Part shown: positions 1 through 6,492 of the stretch, piece after piece
How the letters are laid out: every line of letters starts with the position of its first letter
How positions within the stretch are numbered: the first letter of the stretch is position 1
Assembly (NCBI GenBank): GCA_041648665.1
Contig: JBAZOP010000055.1
Span: forward strand, 1-20,354
Reading direction: 5' to 3'
Origin: a bacterium
GTDB lineage: Bacteria > UBA10199 > 2-02-FULL-44-16 > JAAZCA01
DNA: 20,354 nt
Translations under genes and position numbers: made by a program
The notes under the pieces: generated by a model
The model's database searches: none
What the model was told of the DNA's origin: nothing
What the model saw: only the letters and a program-made list of their open reading frames with translations

Positions 1-2
1 AC

Positions 3-608
3 TTGCCCCCCACCACACGTCTCGTCGTCGATCTCGGTGCGCATATTGGCGCATTCTCGCTGCGCGCCCACCATGACTTCCCCAGCGCGATCTATCTCGC
101 GGTCGAGCCGGAACCCGACAACTTCGCCCTCCTCCAGCGCAACCTTGCCTGGAACAAAACGCCCATTAAAGCATACTGCTGCCACCGCTGGGTAGGTCGG
201 CTTGAAGATGGTGAAACTGCCTTTCTTCAACTCGCGCCGGGCCGGTCGGGCAGCCACCGCATTACCCGCACGCCCACACCCACCCCTGCCCCGCCACCCA
301 TCTCGCTGGCCGAACTGCTGCACCACACTAACACTGTTCCCGGCGACTACGCGCTGCTCAAGCTCGATATCGAGGGTGGTGAGTGGGATTTCTTCCGCAA
401 CACACCCCCCTTCCTGATCGCTGCTTTTGGCGTTATCGTGGGCGAACACCACGGCCCCCTTGACCGCTTTACCACCGAAATCCAATATTGTGAAGGATTG
501 CAAAATCATGTTATAATGCACCACAATTACAGGGCACAGTGGGAGTTGGGCATTTTTGCCGCAGTCAAGAAAACATTACTCCCGCCACACGAAGGAGATA
601 TGCTGTGA
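3..608 (+). CDS. FkbM-family SAM-dependent methyltransferase, 5' end cut by window
   Basis: Seen: the frame opens at the window edge and ends at a TGA. SAM-binding motif I (VVDLGAHIGAFSL) lies within the first ~20 residues, so the true start is probably upstream; the TTG at position 3 is only the first possible in-window start. A typical acidic loop follows (AVEPEPDNFALLQRNL), then the FkbM hallmark LLKLDIEGGEWDFF near residue 120. Family knowledge: FkbM enzymes are class I Rossmann methyltransferases that mostly O-methylate sugars or polyketides, and they are common in surface-glycan clusters. Context: it heads a run of glycosyltransferase and methyltransferase genes, so a sugar hydroxyl is the likely acceptor (inference). 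Its last four bases (GTGA) overlap the next start. The final ~40 codons are AT-richer than the rest and carry a promoter-like element. Confidence 0.85.
   Translation: MPPTTRLVVDLGAHIGAFSLRAHHDFPSAIYLAVEPEPDNFALLQRNLAWNKTPIKAYCCHRWVGRLEDGETAFLQLAPGRSGSHRITRTPTPTPAPPPISLAELLHHTNTVPGDYALLKLDIEGGEWDFFRNTPPFLIAAFGVIVGEHHGPLDRFTTEIQYCEGLQNHVIMHHNYRAQWELGIFAAVKKTLLPPHEGDML
488..517 (+). promoter_or_regulatory. Candidate extended -10 promoter inside the 3' end of the FkbM gene
   Basis: TTGTGA (488-493), an 18-base spacer, then a perfect TATAAT (512-517) preceded by TG at 509-510, giving the extended -10 form TGnTATAAT. It sits in an AT-rich island about 90 bases upstream of the GTG start at 605. The -35 matches consensus at only four of six positions, which an extended -10 can offset. 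It could transcribe the small genes and sugar cassette that follow. No experimental support. Confidence 0.45.
592..597 (+). promoter_or_regulatory. Shine-Dalgarno AAGGAG that fixes the GTG start at 605
   Basis: AAGGAG ends seven bases before GTG 605. This spacing picks that GTG over the longer in-frame reading from ATG 539, which would overlap the FkbM gene by 70 bases and add a hydrophilic N-terminus with no membrane character. Confidence 0.7.
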
Positions 609-820
609 AAGCTACAACGGTCGTCTTCATTATTACGTTTATCCTCGTTGTCGCCGGCGGCCTGCTCATGACCGCCAAGTACCTGAGCGATTTCCTGCGC
701 CCGCTGCCCGATTGCATCAAGGGTGCGCTCATCGTCATCCTCTTCACCTTGTTCTTCTATGCGGGCTGGCGCATCGTGTTCAGCGAGGACGGCAATATCT
801 TCCGCGGAGGGCCATTCTGA
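605..820 (+). CDS. Small membrane protein with two predicted transmembrane helices
   Basis: A 71-residue protein starting at GTG 605 behind a well-spaced AAGGAG. Two hydrophobic stretches are visible, about residues 4-24 (TTVVFIITFILVVAGGLLMTA) and 38-58 (starting IKGALIVILFTLFFYAGW). A short loop containing Pro-Leu-Pro joins them, and a polar Gly-rich tail follows. No family is recognised. Its GTGA start overlaps the stop of the FkbM gene and its TGATG end overlaps the next start, implying translational coupling. Size and topology would fit a class II holin, but no endolysin is next to it. A membrane anchor or partner for the sugar enzymes, or a superinfection-exclusion protein, fits the setting equally well (inference). 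Confidence 0.75.
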   Translation: MKATTVVFIITFILVVAGGLLMTAKYLSDFLRPLPDCIKGALIVILFTLFFYAGWRIVFSEDGNIFRGGPF

Positions 821-1113
821 TGACCTGGGAGCGTATTACACCAACGCACTATAAGCAAGCTGCGGACGGCTTCACCATCGAAGTCATCCGCGCGCCCATC
901 GGCTGGCAGTGGTACATCTGGCGCGGCCCACAATCCAAACAATTGCTCATTGCCTCCAACCGCGACGCCGATGATACGGACAGCGCGCTGGGCCGCCATA
1001 AGCTCTACTACAACACGCACCGCGCGGCCAAGCGCGCTGCGCAGAGCGCCTTGACGGCACTTATACACACTGTGGGACAGGACGATGGCAGTAGTGACAC
1101 AACCCAAAACTGA
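820..1113 (+). CDS. Hypothetical protein, 97 residues
   Basis: The start is taken at ATG 820, which overlaps the previous TGA (TGATG); the longer open frame upstream is out-of-frame shadow of the membrane protein gene. The protein opens MTWERITPTHYKQAADGFTI and has a Trp/Tyr-rich central strand region (GWQWYIWRGP), then a charged helix rich in Ala, Arg and Lys (THRAAKRAAQSAL) and a polar tail. The pattern of a short beta sheet followed by a basic helix resembles small phage proteins of unknown role. No signal peptide or membrane segment. I do not recognise the family. Its 3' end overlaps the next gene by 29 bases. Confidence 0.65.
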   Translation: MTWERITPTHYKQAADGFTIEVIRAPIGWQWYIWRGPQSKQLLIASNRDADDTDSALGRHKLYYNTHRAAKRAAQSALTALIHTVGQDDGSSDTTQN

Positions 1114-1558
1114 GCGCGAGCAGCAGTTGGAGCGCCGCCTCAAGACGCTGCAACATACGCTGGATCAAACTGTCGCTGCTGCACAAAGACTGGCGGGCCG
1201 CATAAGATGCTTGCCGCACGCCGATATAGATTCCGCCGTCAAAGAATACGACAGTGCAATGCGGAAAATTGCTATGCAGTACGTGCGCGGCAACTTAACT
1301 ACTGACCTGGATCATCTCGTCATGCTCGTCGACAACGATCCGGTCCTGTTCGACCACGATGAGGACTACAGCGAAGAACCCTGGCGCTGCGCCTTTTGCG
1401 GCATCCATGCCAATGAATCCGACCCAATGGCCTTCCCACACGCCGATTGGTGTGACTGGATGCTAGTCATACGGTATCTGCGCGAGCACCCGGCACGAGA
1501 TGTGCTCAAATTGCATCTCATCGATACTTGGGGATGGCCGGATGATAAACATCACTGA
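1085..1558 (+). CDS. CxxC/HxxxC putative zinc-binding protein, paralogue A
   Basis: A 157-residue protein. Residues ~8-40 are heptad-like and charged (probable coiled coil). A middle helical part ends in LVDNDPVLFD, and then comes a cluster of potential metal ligands: C102 and C105 in WRCAFC, H119 and C123 in FPHADWCDW. Two Cys plus His/Cys at this spacing suggests a compact zinc finger or ribbon (inference). The gene directly downstream carries the same layout: coiled-coil N-terminus, a LxxLV/LII...DPV segment, W[RK]CA[FI]C, then FPHA[DE][WY]CDW. The two are therefore tandem paralogues. The C-terminus after the finger differs between them (here WGWPDDKHH). Possible roles are nucleic-acid or protein binding. 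Not recognised as a named family. Confidence 0.75.
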   Translation: MAVVTQPKTEREQQLERRLKTLQHTLDQTVAAAQRLAGRIRCLPHADIDSAVKEYDSAMRKIAMQYVRGNLTTDLDHLVMLVDNDPVLFDHDEDYSEEPWRCAFCGIHANESDPMAFPHADWCDWMLVIRYLREHPARDVLKLHLIDTWGWPDDKHH

Positions 1559-2078
1559 ACTCAAAGACGCCAAGATTGTTGCCGATAACGAAGCCGCTAT
1601 CGCGGACCTGGAGCAGCAGATCGCTTCCTTGCGCAGCATCGTAGGCACGCTCTCTGGCCTGCTGGGCATGATCGACGACATTGCCCGAAAAGCCAATCTT
1701 CCCGCGTGGCCCAGCATCCAAACCACGCTGCGCGAATGCGCTGAGCAGTACCTGCGGCGCGAACTGAACAACCATGATCCTGTGGTCCGGCACCTGATTA
1801 TCCTGGCTTCCCTCGATCCGGTTTGGCCCACTAAAGTCGATGGCCGCGAGGCATGGAAATGCGCTATCTGCCACGTCATCGATGCACGCACCATGTATGG
1901 TAACTTCGTGCCCAGCAACCCAGTTACCTTTCCCCACGCCGAATACTGCGATTGGGTCAAGGCGCGCCGATTCCTCGAACTCATGGGCGTGAACCTGCCC
2001 ACAGTTCGATACCACTTGCCCTCGCAAGCCGTAATAATCTTTGACAACCGCACCGAAACGCGAGGATACAATCCATGA
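1542..2078 (+). CDS. CxxC/HxxxC putative zinc-binding protein, paralogue B
   Basis: The start is taken at ATG 1542 (MINITELKDAKIVADNEAAI, 178 residues), which overlaps the end of paralogue A by 17 bases. An ATG at 1500 would add 14 residues and deepen the overlap. Residues ~10-45 form a probable coiled coil (DLEQQIASLRSIVGTL). The middle contains LRRELNNHDPVVRHLIILAS followed by LDPVW, matching the same region of paralogue A. Putative metal ligands are C107 and C110 (WKCAIC) and H132 and C136 (FPHAEYCDW). The loop between the pairs is eight residues longer than in A. The tail after the finger is also longer and unrelated in appearance. It ends in an ATGA overlap with the glycosyltransferase gene. 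Function unknown; divergence after tandem duplication is inferred. Confidence 0.75.
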   Translation: MINITELKDAKIVADNEAAIADLEQQIASLRSIVGTLSGLLGMIDDIARKANLPAWPSIQTTLRECAEQYLRRELNNHDPVVRHLIILASLDPVWPTKVDGREAWKCAICHVIDARTMYGNFVPSNPVTFPHAEYCDWVKARRFLELMGVNLPTVRYHLPSQAVIIFDNRTETRGYNP

Positions 2079-2809
2079 AACTGTGTCTCATTATGATGAT
2101 AGGCGCGGGCGAGGCCGACCTGCTGCAATCACACTTGCCTGCCTACATCCATGCCGTGGATGGTTTCATTGCACTAAACAACAACAACGACGCCGCCAGC
2201 CTGGAAGTCGCGCGCGCATACAATGCGCAGATCATCGACCACAACTGGGACTGGCGCTTCGACACGGCACAGAACCGCCTGATCGAGCTTGCCGAAAGCG
2301 CCGGCTATGACGCCGTACTCAAATCTGACCCCGACGAGTGCTGGTTCGGCGCACACATTGCCCAACTCAGAGCGGACCTGGAACACTACCTCGGCGTCCA
2401 GACGCCCTGGTACAACTTTTTTGGCGACCGCTGCCACTACGTCCCCTACCCACCCTTCTATCCCGATCACCATATGCGCATCTGGCGGCTCGGCCACGGC
2501 GTGCGCTATGAAAGGCCGCGCCATTCCATTCCCAACCGCGCGGCCCTTGGCTGGCGCGATCACCACGAAGTTCTGGTGCGCGGCGATATCCATTGCTACC
2601 ACTATGGCTGGACGCGCGCGACCGAATACCTCAACTGGCGTATGGCCAACTACCGCCGCACCGAGCAAGGCCTGCCGCCACTCCCAACCGGCGCACCTGT
2701 GCCCGAAAGCGAGCGCCAGTACGCCCCGCGCGAAACCGTCCCATTCGTCGGCCTGCAACCCATACACCCTATCACAAAGGAGGTGATTGACCTTGACCGC
2801 ATACGATGA
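2075..2809 (+). CDS. GT2-like glycosyltransferase (GT-A fold)
   Basis: A 244-residue protein with the start inside an ATGA overlap. The N-terminal strand MKLCLIMMIGAGEADLL, the early ALNNNND segment and the run RFDTAQNRLIELAESAGYD leading to KSDPDECWFG follow the pattern of GT2-like proteins. In these, an FxxARN helix precedes the metal- and sugar-nucleotide-binding DxD, here D85-P-D87-E88. Such enzymes move a sugar from a nucleotide-sugar donor to an acceptor in the cytoplasm. The C-terminal half is rich in Trp, Tyr and His (HCYHYGWTRATEYLNWRMAN) and ends in a Pro-rich tail. No membrane segment. Neighbouring sugar genes support the call. Donor and acceptor cannot be told from sequence. Confidence 0.72.
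   Translation: MKLCLIMMIGAGEADLLQSHLPAYIHAVDGFIALNNNNDAASLEVARAYNAQIIDHNWDWRFDTAQNRLIELAESAGYDAVLKSDPDECWFGAHIAQLRADLEHYLGVQTPWYNFFGDRCHYVPYPPFYPDHHMRIWRLGHGVRYERPRHSIPNRAALGWRDHHEVLVRGDIHCYHYGWTRATEYLNWRMANYRRTEQGLPPLPTGAPVPESERQYAPRETVPFVGLQPIHPITKEVIDLDRIR
2776..2786 (+). promoter_or_regulatory. Near-perfect Shine-Dalgarno AAAGGAGGTGA selecting a TTG start
   Basis: This is one of the strongest ribosome sites in the window and closely matches the anti-SD complement. It leaves nine bases between GGAGG and TTG 2793, but only three before TTG 2787. The nearby ATG at 2806 is in another frame. It therefore supports a TTG-initiated small gene at 2793. Confidence 0.7.
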
Positions 2810-2987
2810 GGACAACGAAAGGCCCGCCGGCCCCATGCCGCTCGCTGAAGCGCTCCGCATCATTGAACAGACCGCACAGAAGCTCCGCGCCCAACTCGCG
2901 CGCGGCACTGCACTTGCGCAACGTGGACATTTGACATACAATCAATCTGATCCATCGCCACAGGAGGACAGGCATGACGCAGATTGA
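2793..2987 (+). CDS. Small hypothetical protein with TTG start
   Basis: A 64-residue hydrophilic protein (MTAYDEDNERPAGPMPLAEA at the N-terminus) chosen on the strength of the upstream AAAGGAGGTGA. A short acidic head precedes an amphipathic helix around residues 18-42 (ALRIIEQTAQKLRAQLARG), and the tail is polar and rich in Asp and Gln. No metal site or membrane segment. The family is not recognised. It overlaps the glycosyltransferase by 17 bases and the next small gene by 14, so it is embedded in the same polycistron. The strong ribosome site suggests high translation, odd for a sugar-enzyme cassette and more like a regulatory or accessory peptide (inference). Confidence 0.6.
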   Translation: MTAYDEDNERPAGPMPLAEALRIIEQTAQKLRAQLARGTALAQRGHLTYNQSDPSPQEDRHDAD

Positions 2988-3279
2988 GTATGCAATTATC
3001 ACCATGCGCGGGATGGTCACCATCGAGGTGCGGCGCTGCACGGACGAAGGGGCGGAACTCATCTACGAAGGCAATATCTACGCCGGCCTTGCCAAGCTTG
3101 GCCAGGAAGGCTGGACCATACCCGATAGCGCGACCTTGCAGCAAGGCGCGATGTTTCTCGCCACCCGCGCCCTGGACCTGGATGATCCGCAGCCGCAGGA
3201 AACGCCCGACGCCAAACCCAAACGGCGCGGCCCGCGCACCCAGGCCGAGGACGACGAAAGTGAGCCAGACGAGACGTGA
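2974..3279 (+). CDS. Small hypothetical protein with DUF4177-like core and acidic tail
   Basis: A 101-residue protein behind CAGGAGGACAGGC and an ATG. The first ~60 residues read as alternating strands (IEYAIITMRGMVTIEVRR) followed by a helix and the phrase LAKLGQEGWTIPD. This resembles the LxxLGxEGWEL signature of small DUF4177-type proteins, but the match rests on that phrase only and is tentative. The last ~35 residues are a disordered charged tail: a basic patch PKRRGPRTQ, then EDDESEPDET. No catalytic residues are evident. Its TGA overlaps a GTG (GTGA) that may start the next gene. Confidence 0.65.
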   Translation: MTQIEYAIITMRGMVTIEVRRCTDEGAELIYEGNIYAGLAKLGQEGWTIPDSATLQQGAMFLATRALDLDDPQPQETPDAKPKRRGPRTQAEDDESEPDET

Positions 3280-4343
3280 CCGCGCGCAGCCTTGCTATTG
3301 CCTTCTCGTCCGCTGAGGATGACGCCCACCCCGGCGCATACCCCTATAATGGCGGCATGAAGCTCTACAATATCTGGCGCAGCGCGCTCGTGAGCACCGC
3401 TGCGCTGGACTACGCCGCCGGGATATGCGGCTACGGGCGCGCTGAAACCAGCATCCTCACCGCCGGCGACCAGTGGCGGAACTTCGAGTGGCTGACCTAT
3501 CCCGGCGGCATCCTGCCCATCGACGACTTCGAGGCGCGCCTCACCGCCAGCCCGCCCGACGCCTTGCGCCTCGTCACCTTCTGGCTGCCCTCCAAGGCGC
3601 TGATCGACCTGGCGCGCCGACACAACCAGCCCATCTACTACTACGACCACGAGATACGCTGGACGATCGCGCACCGCACCCTTCTGGACCAGTACCTCCA
3701 CGACGGCCTCCTTGCCCCAGAACGCATCGCCGTCCATACCACGCACACCGCTGCCTGGTACATGGCGCACTACAATTTCAACCCAACGCATATTCCCCAG
3801 GTCATCGATACCGATCTGTGGAGCAACTGGGTCACCAGCCAGCCGGAGCGCGACCCGCCCACGCTGGGCTACATCGTGCAGGACAACCAAAGTCTCGAAT
3901 ATGTCGGCAAAATCCTGCACCACCTCAACATAAACCACCCACATCTCAGCCCGATCCGCATTATGGAAATCCACGGCTCGGAGTCGCAAGTTGCCGCCCA
4001 AATGCAGCAATGCCACATCTACCTCAGCCTGCACCAGGGCAAGCACCCACTGTGGGGTGAGGGCTGCCCCATCCCCGGCATGGAAGCAATGGCCGCCGGC
4101 TGCATCGTCGTCGCCTTCGATGTCATTGGCAACCGCGCATACCTGCGCCACAACTACAATGGCTACCTCGTGTCCAACGGCGACTGGCAGGCAATGGCCG
4201 ACCGCATTGCTGCCATTCTGACGCGCGGCGCATTCGATATCGAGAACGACCGGCTGCGCGGCCTGGACTATCTGCGCCGCACCCACGACCCATACTACAA
4301 TACCGACCTGCCCATCCAGTTCCTCAAATGGTTACGCCTATGA
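3276..4343 (+). CDS. GT4-like glycosyltransferase (GT-B fold)
   Basis: 355 residues from GTG 3276, which overlaps the previous stop as GTGA. An in-frame ATG at 3357 (MKLYNIWRSALVSTAALDYA) is a credible alternative and gives 328 residues; neither has a strong ribosome site. The C-terminal domain shows the retaining GT-B signature E262-x7-E270 in GEGCPIPGMEAMAAGC, followed by VVAFDVIGNRAYLRHNYNGYLV. This region binds the nucleotide-sugar donor in GT4 and related families. The N-terminal acceptor domain is shorter than in most GT4 enzymes. Context with the methyltransferases and sugar dehydrogenase suggests glycan assembly. Donor and linkage are unknown. It ends in an ATGA overlap with the methyltransferase gene. 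Confidence 0.8.
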   Translation: MTARSLAIAFSSAEDDAHPGAYPYNGGMKLYNIWRSALVSTAALDYAAGICGYGRAETSILTAGDQWRNFEWLTYPGGILPIDDFEARLTASPPDALRLVTFWLPSKALIDLARRHNQPIYYYDHEIRWTIAHRTLLDQYLHDGLLAPERIAVHTTHTAAWYMAHYNFNPTHIPQVIDTDLWSNWVTSQPERDPPTLGYIVQDNQSLEYVGKILHHLNINHPHLSPIRIMEIHGSESQVAAQMQQCHIYLSLHQGKHPLWGEGCPIPGMEAMAAGCIVVAFDVIGNRAYLRHNYNGYLVSNGDWQAMADRIAAILTRGAFDIENDRLRGLDYLRRTHDPYYNTDLPIQFLKWLRL

Positions 4344-5005
4344 ACACGCCTACCCAAGACGCCTTGCGCCACACCATCAAGTCAGGCGATGTCCTCATCA
4401 CCGACGCCGAGATCGCCTGCCTCGCCCACTACGCCCGCAAGGCCAGCGACGCCGCCGAGATCGGCGCGGGCTTCGGCGTCATGACCGGCATCCTGCTCGC
4501 CACACTGCACCGCAGCGCCCACCGCAGCGCCCACCTGCTCAGCATCGATCCATTCCTGCCCGACAGCATGAACCCAAACCTGCACGCCACCCAACAGCAG
4601 TGCGCCAACAACGCCCTCGCCATCGCCAGCTGGCTCCGACCCGACGCCATGAAAGACATCGTATGGGCACTACGCGCCACGACCAGCGCCCAGGCTGCCC
4701 AGGACCACGTCAGCACGCTCGATCTTATCGTCATCGACGGCGACCACCACTACGACGCCGTGCTACAGGATTTCCAGCTGTGGTCGCCCAAGCTGCGCAC
4801 GGATGGCTACATCCTCATCCACGATAGCCGCCGCCTCGCCGACGCGCCCAACGGCGCTTATGCCCAGGGCTGGCCCGGCCCCACCGACTTCATCGAGCGC
4901 TATATCAAAACACAGCAGCATGACTGGTGGCGCGTATGCGACACGGCATATAGCTTCACCGTTATTCGCCGCCACTCATTCCACGAGGAGGAACCCTGTG
5001 ACTAA
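4340..5005 (+). CDS. Class I SAM-dependent methyltransferase (Methyltransf_24-like)
   Basis: 221 residues from ATG 4340, chosen because it forms an ATGA overlap with the upstream stop; ATG 4328 would add four residues. Motif I is AAEIGAGFGVMTG (residues 38-50), the acidic second motif is LLSIDPF (D70), and the strand-4 region is LDLIVIDGDHHYDAVLQDF (127-145). The sequence then runs WSPKLRTDGYILIHDSRR. The IDGDHxYxxVxxD phrase is the hallmark of the Methyltransf_24/CmcI-like group, which mostly methylates small molecules or sugars. An in-frame 12-base tandem duplication adds HRSA between motif I and the SIDPF strand. The acceptor is unknown; a glycan hydroxyl is the contextual guess. Confidence 0.85.
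   Translation: MNTPTQDALRHTIKSGDVLITDAEIACLAHYARKASDAAEIGAGFGVMTGILLATLHRSAHRSAHLLSIDPFLPDSMNPNLHATQQQCANNALAIASWLRPDAMKDIVWALRATTSAQAAQDHVSTLDLIVIDGDHHYDAVLQDFQLWSPKLRTDGYILIHDSRRLADAPNGAYAQGWPGPTDFIERYIKTQQHDWWRVCDTAYSFTVIRRHSFHEEEPCD
4508..4531 (+). repeat. Two exact tandem copies of a 12-base unit within the methyltransferase gene
   Basis: The unit CACCGCAGCGCC occurs twice head to tail and is followed by CACC. It encodes HRSAHRSAH and keeps the frame. It looks like a replication-slippage duplication lengthening a loop before the second SAM-binding strand. Confidence 0.8.
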
Positions 5006-6398
5006 GAAGAAAACCAAGAAGAAAGCCGCGCCCGCCCGGTCAGAAAAGCCCATCGTCGTCTTTGGCCTGGGCAAGCTGGGCCTGCCCCTGGCCTGCCTGC
5101 TCGCCCGTCACTATCACGTCACGGGCCTGGACACGTCACGCCGGCGCGTTGCCGCCATCGAGCACGACGAGTTCAACGATCAGGACCGCGAACCCCAAGT
5201 CGAAGCGCTCTTTGCCGATGTTCATGGCCTTACCGATACCACCCACTCACTCAGCGTGGCACATCTCGGCAGTAATACCCGTGATTTCTTGACTCTCGGC
5301 GACGACTTCGTCACGCTGATCGGCGCGGCGCAGGCCATCTTCATCGCCGTGCCCACGCCAGAGGACGAGCAGGGCCGCCTGTCAAGCGAGCACGTCGTCC
5401 AGGCCATGAACGATATCCATGACGCCCGCTACGCCTGTGGAAAGCACGCCAACCCGGACACAATCATCTTCATCGTCTCAACCCTCATGCCGGGCGAAAC
5501 CGAAGCGCTGCGCGAGTATACGCCCGATCTCCAGGTCATCTACGCGCCCACGCTCATCGCGCTCGGCAGCGTGGTCGAGAACCTGATGCATCCCTCCCAG
5601 GTTATGATCGGATGGGATGACTGGTATGCCGGCACTGCCGATATTGCCGTAAGCGACCGCATCGAAGCCTATCTTGGCGCGCTGACCGAGCGCGGCACCC
5701 TGGCCGGCCTCCATACCACTTACGCGCGTACCGCCGAGGTCGAAGTCGCCAAGCTCAGCATCAACGCCATGCTCACCAGCCGCGTCGCCTTCGCACAGGC
5801 GGTCATGGCTCTCTGCGATCAATATCCCAACTGCGACGCCCACAATACCCTTGACCTCATCGGCAGCGACCCGCGCATCGGCCACGCCTATCTCGCCCCC
5901 GGCCTCGGCGCGGGCGGCCCATGTCTGCCGCGCGATACGCTGGCCCTCGCCGCCGACGCCATTCACCCACTCGCCCAGGGCCACTTCCAGAACATCGCCG
6001 CCACCAACGACCTCATGGCGCACTACGCCGCCGCTGCCTGTGGCCTCGTCCGCACCGTCGCCATCCTCGGCGCGCCTTACAAACTCGGCACGCCCAACGA
6101 AACCCAAAGCGCCGCCCACACCATTGCTGCCATACTCAAAACACGCGGCACCGCGGCCTGGTTGCACAACCCAGAGTATGACACCGCCGAGGCCGCCCTT
6201 GCCCTCACCGTCCACGCTGACGCTGCCATCATCGCCCTGCCCCATCCCATGTACGCCACCCTACATCTCGCCAGCATAGATTGGAGCATTGCAAAATGCC
6301 ACACCATCATCGACCCCTGGCGCACACTCCACACGCCGCCGCCCAAACACATCGACTACATCGTGCCCGGCCACTTCCTCCTCGACCACGCGCCGTGA
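4998..6398 (+). CDS. Nucleotide-sugar dehydrogenase (UDP-glucose/GDP-mannose dehydrogenase family)
   Basis: 466 residues from GTG 4998 behind GAGGAGGAACCCT; the longer open frame upstream is shadow of the methyltransferase gene. It has a Lys-rich leader (TKKKTKKK), then the NAD-binding Rossmann loop GLGKLGLP (residues 23-30). Next come AVPTPEDEQG (~117-126), STLMPGETEAL (~161-171) and the central helix AKLSINAML with K252 and N256. The thiol motif PGLGAGGPCLPRDTLAL carries the expected catalytic Cys at 309, and a C-terminal domain begins VAILGAPYKLGTPNE. These are the hallmarks of four-electron oxidases that convert, for example, UDP-glucose to UDP-glucuronate. The exact substrate is not determined. 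It would supply an acidic sugar donor for the neighbouring glycosyltransferases (inference). It overlaps the upstream gene by eight bases and is followed by a structured gap. Confidence 0.9.
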   Translation: MTKKKTKKKAAPARSEKPIVVFGLGKLGLPLACLLARHYHVTGLDTSRRRVAAIEHDEFNDQDREPQVEALFADVHGLTDTTHSLSVAHLGSNTRDFLTLGDDFVTLIGAAQAIFIAVPTPEDEQGRLSSEHVVQAMNDIHDARYACGKHANPDTIIFIVSTLMPGETEALREYTPDLQVIYAPTLIALGSVVENLMHPSQVMIGWDDWYAGTADIAVSDRIEAYLGALTERGTLAGLHTTYARTAEVEVAKLSINAMLTSRVAFAQAVMALCDQYPNCDAHNTLDLIGSDPRIGHAYLAPGLGAGGPCLPRDTLALAADAIHPLAQGHFQNIAATNDLMAHYAAAACGLVRTVAILGAPYKLGTPNETQSAAHTIAAILKTRGTAAWLHNPEYDTAEAALALTVHADAAIIALPHPMYATLHLASIDWSIAKCHTIIDPWRTLHTPPPKHIDYIVPGHFLLDHAP

Positions 6399-6400
6399 AC

Positions 6401-6454
6401 CCAAAAGACCCCCACGAATGGAGGCCTTTGGCAGACTTGCGTCTGGGGTTTTGG
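6401..6454 (+). terminator. Candidate structured terminator or attenuator in the 94-base gap
   Basis: This gap separates two parts of the sugar cassette. It contains a perfect hairpin CAGAC-TTGC-GTCTG (6432-6445) followed at once by GGGTTTT. Longer complementary arms flank it: CCAAAAGACCCC near 6401-6412 and GGGGTTTTGG at 6445-6454, pairing with a two-base bulge. The competing hairpin and outer stem could give alternative folds. The T run is only four bases, so a classic intrinsic terminator is uncertain. No good promoter is seen between here and ATG 6493, so some read-through would be needed. Confidence 0.4.
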
Positions 6455-6492
6455 GGTTGCCCACATGATAGCACAGAACCGGTGAAACTGCA

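Noticed and set aside
605..820. Two-helix membrane protein read as a holin
   Set aside because: Size fits, but there is no endolysin or other lysis gene nearby and the setting is a sugar cassette; kept as an alternative only.
2914..2942. TTGCGC-17-TACAAT and an overlapping TTGACA at 2931
   Set aside because: The first has a poor -35 and the second has no matching -10; both lie in coding DNA, so support is too thin.
3345..3350. A perfect TATAAT just before ATG 3357
   Set aside because: No -35-like hexamer at 16-18 bases upstream and no TG extension, so it was not called as a promoter.
3078..4286. A 402-codon open frame on the minus strand
   Set aside because: It is antisense to the GT4 gene, its translation is low-complexity and rich in Val, Gly and Ala, it has no motif, and it arises from GC-rich codon bias.
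4803..4997. Upstream extension of the dehydrogenase frame
   Set aside because: It overlaps the methyltransferase gene, is a Ser/Ala/Pro-rich shadow, and GTG 4998 has a strong GAGGAGG site.
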